Assembly (NCBI GenBank): GCA_002404795.1
Contig: DHKK01000020.1
Span: 1 to 12,724, forward strand
Source: Clostridiales bacterium UBA4696
Lineage (GTDB): Bacteria; Bacillota; Clostridia; Oscillospirales; Oscillospiraceae
Reading direction: 5' to 3'
DNA: 12,724 nt
This document shows positions 8,919 to 12,724 of the stretch, piece by piece. Numbering within the stretch: position 1 is the first letter of the stretch; each line of letters opens with the position of its first letter. The notes below the pieces were generated by a model. That model ran no database searches. It saw nothing but the letters and a program-made list of their open reading frames with translations, and was not told the origin of the DNA. A program made the translations under genes and the position numbers.

Positions 8919-8948
8919 GGGGATCATTCCCTGCAAGAGGAGCTGGGC
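8899..8948. repeat. Perfect 20-bp inverted repeat at the kinase/Maff2 junction
   Basis: Arms 8899-8918 and 8929-8948 are exact reverse complements, separated by 10 nt (GGGGATCATT). The left arm is native kinase coding sequence (Leu-Gln-Glu-Glu-Leu-Gly on the minus strand). The right arm is an inverted copy that runs straight into the Maff2 fragment on the plus strand. It is not followed by a T-run in either direction and no gene ends here, so it looks like a rearrangement scar rather than a terminator. Confidence 0.9.
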
Positions 8949-9050
8949 GCTGGCCTCGGCATTTGGGGCGCAATCAATCTGCCGGAGGGGTACGGCAACG
9001 ACAATCCCGGTGCCAAATCTCAGGGCATGAAGCAGCTTATGGCTAATTAG
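8943..9050 (+). pseudogene. Internal fragment of a Maff2-family conjugative-element gene
   Basis: Plus-strand translation gives LGAGLGIWGAINLPEGYGND followed by NPGAKSQGMKQLMAN and a stop. I recognise the Maff2 family pattern (LGAGLGVWGVINL.EGYGNDNPGAKSQGIKQLMAGGG), a small membrane protein of clostridial integrative conjugative elements. The normal N-terminal helix is absent, replaced by the inverted repeat, and the C-terminal glycine-rich membrane segment after KQLMA is lost, replaced by AN-stop. It is therefore an internal fragment broken on both sides. The family is named from memory of its consensus, but the long exact motif makes it persuasive. Confidence 0.75.
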
Positions 9051-9115
9051 ATGTAATCAAGATGAAGAAAGGAAAAGCACAATCCAGACGGAACCGGCGA
9101 GCCGTCAAGAAATAT

Positions 9116-9144
9116 TTGTGTAATTACAAGATAGGTGCTATAAT
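9116..9144 (+). promoter_or_regulatory. Strong promoter of the XRE-type regulator remnant
   Basis: TTGTGT (9116-9121), a 17-bp spacer ending in TGC, and a perfect TATAAT (9139-9144) with the TGn extension. Transcription would begin near 9151, about 38 nt before the ATG at 9189. Confidence 0.75.
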
Positions 9145-9188
9145 GAGGGAAGCAAGACCCGGCGTGGAGAGAAAGGCAGGAAAACACT

Positions 9189-9460
9189 ATGCACATCAGC
9201 TATAAACCACTCTGGCATACACTGTTAGAGCGTGATATGAGAAAAGAAGATTTAAGGCTTGCCGCCAGTATGGCAACGAATATGATTGCCAACATGAGCA
9301 AAGAGGGAAAGCACATCAGCATGACACATTAGCCCGTATCTGCGAAACGCTGAATTGTGAGATTACCGATGTAATTGAGTTAGTACCAGACGAGCCTGCT
9401 TCCACAGGAGGTAAGGAACATGAACGAATTGAATCCAAGAATAACAGAAAACGGAATTGA
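9189..9460 (+). pseudogene. Frameshifted small XRE/Cro-type regulator of a conjugative element
   Basis: Reading from ATG 9189 gives MHISYKPLWHTLLERDMRKE and continues through a helix-turn-helix to KHISMTH, then TAG at 9330-9332 (47 residues). If one base is restored after ATG 9321-9323, the frame continues as DTLARICETLNCEITDVIEL to a TGA at 9458-9460, giving the normal roughly 90-residue Cro/CI-type regulator found beside TnpV in clostridial elements. Conservation on both sides of the break shows a single-base deletion. The end overlaps the tnpV start at 9420. The promoter is intact, so the truncated message is probably still made and may serve tnpV. Confidence 0.82.
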
Positions 9461-9881
9461 TTATATCCTTGTCGGAGATTATTACATCCCGGATTTGAAG
9501 TTGCCGGAGGAGCACCGCCCCATCGGAAAGCATGGACGGTTGCACCGGGAATATTTAAGAGAAGTCCACCCAGTCAGATTGAACACATTGACACTGACGG
9601 GGGAGTTATGGACATACCTTGCAGGCCTAAACGAACAGGCACAGGGACGGTTAGACACCATCATGGAGCAGATGAAAACTGCCGAGGACGTGACCGAGGA
9701 ATTGAAGCGTACCTGTCAAATGGAATGGGTGCAGCGTTGCAATAGCATTCACAACCGGGCAGAAGAAATTATTTTGCATGAAATCATTTATTCATATCAC
9801 ATGGGGGGTTTAGACAAAAATAACAGATTTATAACAGATACTACTTGTTTTGATAGTAATAATAATTGCAATTATTTATGA
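9420..9881 (+). CDS. tnpV: TnpV-family transposon protein with replaced C-terminus
   Basis: A 153-residue open frame starting at ATG 9420 with AGGAGG 8 nt upstream. Residues 1 to about 125 follow the TnpV family: LNPRITENGIDYILVGDYYI, LKLPEEHRPIGKHGRLHREY, LNEQAQGRLDTIMEQMK and TEELKRTCQMEWVQRCNSI. TnpV proteins are small accessory proteins of unknown biochemical role carried by Tn4451-like and other mobile elements of Clostridia. They normally end soon after the ILHEIIYS region (about 115-125 residues). Here 28 more residues, rich in N, D and T, are encoded by AT-rich DNA unlike the rest, so the frame probably reads through a deletion or insertion boundary near 9795. The gene overlaps the frameshifted regulator and likely shares its promoter. 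It may be non-functional. Confidence 0.8.
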   Translation: MNELNPRITENGIDYILVGDYYIPDLKLPEEHRPIGKHGRLHREYLREVHPVRLNTLTLTGELWTYLAGLNEQAQGRLDTIMEQMKTAEDVTEELKRTCQMEWVQRCNSIHNRAEEIILHEIIYSYHMGGLDKNNRFITDTTCFDSNNNCNYL

Positions 9882-9931
9882 ATCTAAAGGAAAGCTAAAA
9901 TAATTTAGTCTTTCTGTGTATTATCAGTCAT
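9796..9931. other. AT-rich junction segment without a gene of its own
   Basis: This stretch is much richer in A+T than anything else in the window and encodes only the aberrant TnpV tail. It holds a perfect 16-bp palindrome AATAATTGCAATTATT (9860-9875) and an imperfect stem GAAAG-CTAAA with TTTAG-T-CTTTC (about 9890-9914). It separates the conjugative-element remnant from the hairpin-rich element. The origin was not recognised; it may be terminal or insertion-site DNA of an element. Confidence 0.5.
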
Positions 9932-10176
9932 GACCGCCGGCTAAACCGGCGGCTTGATTAAGCCCTAGAAGGGCTTTTTACCGGCTGGCATCTAAAGATG
10001 CACTGAATGATTTTTCACTTGCATCAAATGCCCCGCCGCCCGTAAACGGGCATTAGCCGTTTTTATCGAGTGCATACGAATTTGTTTGATTGTTGTTCTC
10101 GACTCGCTTCGCTTGATGCTTGAAGCTAAAGCTTTTTTGCGGGATACCTCCACCGGCATAGCCGGTGGTTTCCGAA
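9932..10176 (+). mobile_element. Non-coding multi-hairpin element, probably a non-autonomous IS200/IS605 (TnpB-type) derivative
   Basis: About 245 bp with no credible gene and six local hairpins: CCGCCGG-CTAAA-CCGGCGG (9934-9952), AAGCCC-TAGAA-GGGCTT (9960-9976), GCATC-TAAA-GATGC (9988-10001), GCCCG-TAAA-CGGGC (10038-10051), AAGC-TAAA-GCTT plus T-run (10123-10138), and CCACCGGC-ATA-GCCGGTGG (10150-10168). The first and last hairpins are variants of one another, as expected for the subterminal palindromes at the ends of IS200/IS605 elements. The right end GGGATACC-hairpin-GGTTTCC resembles the 3' ends of TnpB/omega-RNA elements. No tnpA or tnpB remains. Family assignment comes from layout and memory of such ends; a structured RNA of another class is possible. 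Confidence 0.5.
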
Positions 10177-10179
10177 GCC

Positions 10180-10224
10180 AAAAAACGCAGCGCTGACCAC
10201 GGCATTTGGTGGTCAGCACTGCGT
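10180..10224 (-). terminator. Intrinsic terminator of the TetR-KTR operon
   Basis: Sixteen-base arms (10185-10200 and 10209-10224) with one mismatch and an 8-nt loop, followed on the minus strand by six T (complement of 10180-10185). The KTR stop codon lies inside the stem. The hairpin-rich element ends within a few bases of the T-run, so it stopped short of destroying this terminator. Confidence 0.88.
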
Positions 10225-10401
10225 CTTTGCGTCTGGCTGATAAACGGTTTCGATCTGAAAATTTCTTGCGCTGATCACGCTTTCGCGCCTGCATTTGGGG
10301 CAGTACAGCGGAAACTCCCGCAATACCGTCCGCTGCAGCAGCCGCAGGCGCGTCTTCGCGCCGCAGACCGGGCAGAGAAGCCACTGCTCCTCACGGCTCA
10401 T
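10213..10401 (-). CDS. Cysteine-rich KTR zinc-ribbon protein
   Basis: A 62-residue protein with two CPxC knuckles, CPVC (C10, C13) and CPKC (C34, C37), and the motif KTR at 16-18 that names the Cys_rich_KTR family, with a typical end (QPDAKTQ). The four cysteines should bind one zinc ion. The function is unknown; the family is common in gut Clostridia, often next to regulators or on mobile DNA. ATG at 10401 has AAAGGAG 8 nt upstream and overlaps the TetR gene end by 11 bp, so the two are translationally coupled. The gene ends inside an intrinsic terminator. The small size and four spaced cysteines make this call firm despite the length. Confidence 0.9.
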   Translation of the reverse strand: MSREEQWLLCPVCGAKTRLRLLQRTVLREFPLYCPKCRRESVISARNFQIETVYQPDAKTQC

Positions 10402-11044
10402 CGTCCTCGCTCCTTTCGTTCCTGTCTGCCTGAAAGGTCCGGTAGAACAGGCGAACGTGCGCCTCGAGCTTCTGCAGGCACTCAGCCTCCCGCTCCGGCT
10501 GGCGGTCGCAGATGCCGATGAGGGTGATGACCGGGGCCACGTAGCAAAGCGCCATCGCCCCGACGTCCTCGTCCCGGAGCTCCCCGGCGGCGATGAGGCT
10601 GCGGAAGATCCCCGCGTGATACTCCGTCACGCGCTCCACATAGCGCCGGGAATAGAGCGCCGCAAGCTCCGGCGAGCGGAACTGCTCGAGCGTCATCATC
10701 CGGCGGAAGCGGCTAATGGTCTCGTTGTGGAGCGAGTAGAAAAAGATCTGCCGGACCTTTTCCAGCAGCCCGTCCTCCGTGATGTGGGTGAAGACTGGGA
10801 TATCCTGCCGTGCGTTCTGCACGTGGATATCGATCCTGTCGGTGTCCGCCTCATACTGCGCGGCCGTCGCCTCCACGATCGCGTCAAAGATGGCGCGCTT
10901 GCTGGGAAAATGGTTGTAGAGCGAGGGGGCCTTGATGCCCACGGCCGCCGCGATCTGGCCGACGCTGACCGCGTCGTAGCCATGGACGGAGAACAGCTCC
11001 AGTGCCTTGGCGAGAATTTTCTGCCGGGTATCCTCCTGCTTCAT
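10391..11044 (-). CDS. TetR/AcrR-family transcriptional regulator
   Basis: A 217-residue protein. The N-terminal DNA-binding domain is classic: TRQKILAKALELFSVHGYDA, then helix-turn-helix VSVGQIAAAVGIKAPSLYNH and FPSKRAIFDAI (residues 6-57). The C-terminal part (about 60-205) is the helical ligand/dimerisation domain and is not diagnostic of a ligand. It is first in a two-gene operon with the KTR protein. The promoter carries an overlapping palindrome, so it most likely represses itself. The ribosome site AGAGGAG lies 13 nt before ATG 11044, longer than ideal, with no better in-frame start. No transporter gene, the usual TetR target, is adjacent; the KTR gene is the only visible partner. Confidence 0.95.
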   Translation of the reverse strand: MKQEDTRQKILAKALELFSVHGYDAVSVGQIAAAVGIKAPSLYNHFPSKRAIFDAIVEATAAQYEADTDRIDIHVQNARQDIPVFTHITEDGLLEKVRQIFFYSLHNETISRFRRMMTLEQFRSPELAALYSRRYVERVTEYHAGIFRSLIAAGELRDEDVGAMALCYVAPVITLIGICDRQPEREAECLQKLEAHVRLFYRTFQADRNERSEDDEP

Positions 11045-11067
11045 CCCTGCATCACAGCTCCTCTATT

Positions 11068-11091
11068 GCTAACTAGCGTTCGTTAGTCAGC
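11068..11091. promoter_or_regulatory. Palindromic operator at the TetR promoter
   Basis: The imperfect inverted repeat GCTAACTAGCG-TT-CGTTAGTCAGC matches at nine of eleven positions per arm. It abuts the -10 element and covers the expected start point of the TetR gene, the usual place for an autorepressor site. Binding by the TetR protein encoded here is inferred from position. Confidence 0.7.
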
Positions 11092-11120
11092 ATTCTACCA
11101 CCACTTCTCTCCCCTGTCAA
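11092..11120 (-). promoter_or_regulatory. Near-consensus promoter of the TetR-KTR operon
   Basis: On the minus strand: perfect TTGACA (11115-11120), a 17-bp spacer, and TAGAAT (11092-11097), five of six matches. The start point falls within the palindromic operator. Confidence 0.88.
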
Positions 11121-11129
11121 GCCCATCTG

Positions 11130-11172
11130 CCGAAAAAACCGCTCCCGCCCGGCGGCGGAAGCGGTTTTTCGG
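11130..11172. terminator. Bidirectional intrinsic terminator
   Basis: CCGAAAAAACCGCTCCCGC (from 11130) pairs with the stretch ending GCGGTTTTTCGG (to 11172), with one mismatch in the stem and T-runs on both strands. It closes the lipoprotein gene at 11181 on the minus strand and insulates the TetR promoter just beyond it. Confidence 0.82.
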
Positions 11173-11180
11173 CGGCACGG

Positions 11181-11756
11181 TCATGCGTAAGCCGCACCCG
11201 GCTCGGGCAGTGCGGCCCATTCCGGCAGTTCCTGCACCAGCTTTTGCAGCGCGGCCACGGTACGCACGAAGCAGGCGGCCTCCGGCTCCGTATCCGTGTA
11301 TCCAACTGCCGTCCCATCGCCGCGGATCACATAGCGCTCGCCCCGCGCCGTGACTTCGACCGCATAGAAGCAGTTCGGTGTCACGGCAAACCGGACATCG
11401 TCCTTCGCCAGCGTCTCGCTGCACATCTCCCGCCGGATCGACCGGAAGTCCTCCGCGCAGACCAGGTCATACAGCTGCCGCAGAAACGCCGGATCCGGCT
11501 CGAATGCCGCCGAGGCCGTGCCGTCGGTGACCAGATCCTTCTGCAGCGTCCCCGCCCCCGTATCCATGACGTTTTTCCGGTCTTCCACATACCACCAGGA
11601 GAACCGGACCGAAAAATCTTCCGGAATCTCCTGTGCTACCGGTTTCGTTTCCGCCCCGGTATCCTCCACCGGTGCGTCTTCTGCCTGTCCGCCCGTGCAG
11701 CCCGCCAGCGCCAGCACGCAGACCAGCAGGCAAAGAAACACGATCCATTTCTTCAT
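11181..11756 (-). CDS. Small lipoprotein of unknown function
   Basis: A 191-residue protein with signal peptide MKKWIVFLCLLVCVLALAGC; the lipobox LAGC makes Cys20 the acylated residue. The linker up to about residue 45 is rich in E, D, T and P. The folded part (SVRFSWWYVEDRKN onward) shows no enzyme motif I recognise; it mixes beta-like stretches (RFAVTPNCFYAVEVTARGER) with a C-terminal helix (CFVRTVAALQKLVQELPEWA), a layout common to small Clostridia surface proteins of unknown role. The ribosome site AAAGGGTG is 10 nt upstream of ATG 11756. It is a single-gene unit, closed by the terminator at 11130-11172. I found no convincing promoter in the 197-bp spacer before the glutamine synthetase gene. 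Confidence 0.83.
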   Translation of the reverse strand: MKKWIVFLCLLVCVLALAGCTGGQAEDAPVEDTGAETKPVAQEIPEDFSVRFSWWYVEDRKNVMDTGAGTLQKDLVTDGTASAAFEPDPAFLRQLYDLVCAEDFRSIRREMCSETLAKDDVRFAVTPNCFYAVEVTARGERYVIRGDGTAVGYTDTEPEAACFVRTVAALQKLVQELPEWAALPEPGAAYA

Positions 11757-11852
11757 CTATGCCACACCCTTTCATTTTTTGATCTCTATCCATACAGACG
11801 AGATCCAAGCGTCCTCGTTGCAAGATTTTCAAAAAAAAGCGGACCATGCGAC

Positions 11853-11882
11853 AGCGGCCCGCGGGTCTCCCCGCGGGCCGCT
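11853..11882. terminator. Perfect stem-loop downstream of glutamine synthetase
   Basis: Thirteen-base perfect arms (11853-11865, AGCGGCCCGCGGG, and 11870-11882) around TCTC. It lies 71 bp after the glutamine synthetase stop on the minus strand. A run of eight T comes 14 nt after the stem instead of directly behind it, so it may stop RNA decay as much as transcription. Confidence 0.55.
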
Positions 11883-11953
11883 GCCAACACAAATGAAAAG
11901 AGGAATCACGAAACGAGCATTTTGAACGTGCGCGGATCGCACAAAAGGGACCT

Positions 11954-12724
11954 TCAGCGGACGCTGAACAGCAGATCGCCGTAGGACGGATACGGCCAGC
12001 AGGCGCGGGAGGTGAGCGTCTCCATCTCGTCGACGGCCAGCCGCAGCTCGGTCATATCCTTGAAGACCTCGGCCTGGTAGAAGCTCGCGGCCTCCTGCGC
12101 GGTCGGCAGGTCGCCGGCCTGCAGCAGCGCGTCGTCAAGCTTCGCGGCATCCTCGCTGGCGATCTCCGTCAGCGAGGACAACCGCGCGGCGGTTTTCTGC
12201 TCATAGCCTCCGGCAGCGCTGCCCAGCAGCGCTTTCTTGTCTTCGGCCGTCCGCACGAGCTTTGCCGTGTAGTCAGAAACAGCGGGCAGGATATCGGTAT
12301 TCACCATTTCCAGCATCGTGAGCGCTTCGATGCGCAGGACCTTGCTGTAGTTCTCCAGCATGATCTCATAGCGCGCGTGCAGCTCGGTCTCGCTGTAGAT
12401 CTTATGCGTGGTAAACAGGCGGACATTCTTTTCCTTCAGCAGATACGGCACGCAGTCGGGCGTAGTCTTGAGGTTGAGCAGACCGCGCCTTTCGGCCTCC
12501 TCCAGCCAGCTCGCGTCGTAGCCGTTGCCGTTGAAGATGATGCGCTTGTGCGCCTGGATGGTATTGCGGATGAGGTCGTGCAGGGCAGCCTCAAAATCCT
12601 CCGCCTGCTCAAGTACGTCCGCATACTGCCGCAGGGACTCGGCCACGGCGGTGTTCAGCACGACGTTCGCGTCGGAGATGGACGCGGCGGAGCCGAGCAT
12701 CCGGAACTCAAACTTGTTGCCGGT
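11954..12724 (-). CDS. glnN: Glutamine synthetase type III, C-terminal part (5' end outside the window)
   Basis: The visible 256 residues are the C-terminal third of the roughly 700-residue GSIII enzyme, which makes glutamine from glutamate, ammonia and ATP in the cytoplasm. Diagnostic stretches are TGNKFEFRMLGSAASISDAN at the window edge, IFNGNGYDASWLEEAERRGL, PYLLKEKNVRLFTTHKIYSE, and the C-terminal WPYPSYGDLLFSVR. The central AHKRIIFNGNGY region and the LRIEALTMLEMV helix are characteristic of GSIII rather than of GSI. The gene continues beyond 12724. It probably terminates at or after the stem-loop near 11853-11882. The family call is very secure; the symbol follows common use for GSIII in gut bacteria. 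Confidence 0.96.
   Translation of the reverse strand, partial: TGNKFEFRMLGSAASISDANVVLNTAVAESLRQYADVLEQAEDFEAALHDLIRNTIQAHKRIIFNGNGYDASWLEEAERRGLLNLKTTPDCVPYLLKEKNVRLFTTHKIYSETELHARYEIMLENYSKVLRIEALTMLEMVNTDILPAVSDYTAKLVRTAEDKKALLGSAAGGYEQKTAARLSSLTEIASEDAAKLDDALLQAGDLPTAQEAASFYQAEVFKDMTELRLAVDEMETLTSRACWPYPSYGDLLFSVR

Noticed and set aside
8899..8948. Reading the inverted repeat as a transcription terminator
   Set aside because: No T-run follows on either strand and one arm is kinase coding sequence, so a rearrangement scar explains it better.
9062..9205. A 47-codon frame starting MKKGKAQSRRNRRAVKKYL
   Set aside because: It contains the XRE promoter within it and lacks a convincing family match. 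The basic stretch may be the end of a lost element gene, but I cannot support it as a gene.
9932..10176. CRISPR array or riboswitch in the hairpin-rich region
   Set aside because: The hairpins differ in stem sequence and spacing, so there are no regular direct repeats, and no gene lies downstream in the sense orientation that a riboswitch would control.
9992..10384. A 130-codon minus-strand frame across the KTR gene and the hairpin element
   Set aside because: It overlaps the recognised KTR gene in another frame and runs through palindromic non-coding DNA; no domain seen.

Overview
The window reads as chromosome from a GC-rich gut member of the Clostridia, most likely Oscillospiraceae. This is inferred from AAGGAGG-type ribosome sites, a type III glutamine synthetase, small lipoproteins linked to an ECF sigma factor, and debris of Clostridia-type conjugative elements (Maff2, TnpV). 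No rRNA, tRNA or CRISPR array was seen.

Left part (1-2240, minus strand). A small lipoprotein gene is followed by an ECF sigma factor and, overlapping it by 11 bp, the start of a membrane anti-sigma-like protein that should begin at TTG. Next comes a ferritin-like di-iron protein. It is divergent from typA, and the shared intergenic region holds a 10+10 bp palindrome and a good extended -10 promoter facing typA.

Centre (2241-7700). typA (ribosome-associated GTPase) ends at a textbook terminator. Behind it lies a short dead remnant of a solute-binding protein C-terminus. A three-gene minus-strand operon follows (AraC/GyrI-type regulator, ABC ATPase, ABC-2 permease) with two ATGA overlaps, probably a regulated exporter. 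Upstream of it is a secreted lipoprotein gene.

Scrambled region (7762-10180). This is the most unusual part. A promoterless, start-less open frame fuses the ATPase part of a YesM/LytS-type histidine kinase to an ABC-2 permease lacking its N-terminus. Its 5' edge is a perfect 20-bp inverted repeat that joins directly to an internal piece of a Maff2 gene. An XRE regulator follows with a strong promoter but a one-base deletion, then TnpV with a foreign C-terminal tail, an AT-rich patch, and a roughly 245-bp non-coding element of six or more hairpins, several with TAAA loops, that looks like a non-autonomous IS200/IS605 (TnpB-type) element. Together these suggest a conjugative-element remnant reduced by deletions and a fold-back rearrangement.

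Right part (10180-12724, minus strand). A TetR regulator and a cysteine-rich KTR protein form a two-gene operon with a near-consensus promoter, an overlapping palindromic operator and a terminator. A small lipoprotein gene and the C-terminal part of a type III glutamine synthetase complete the window.
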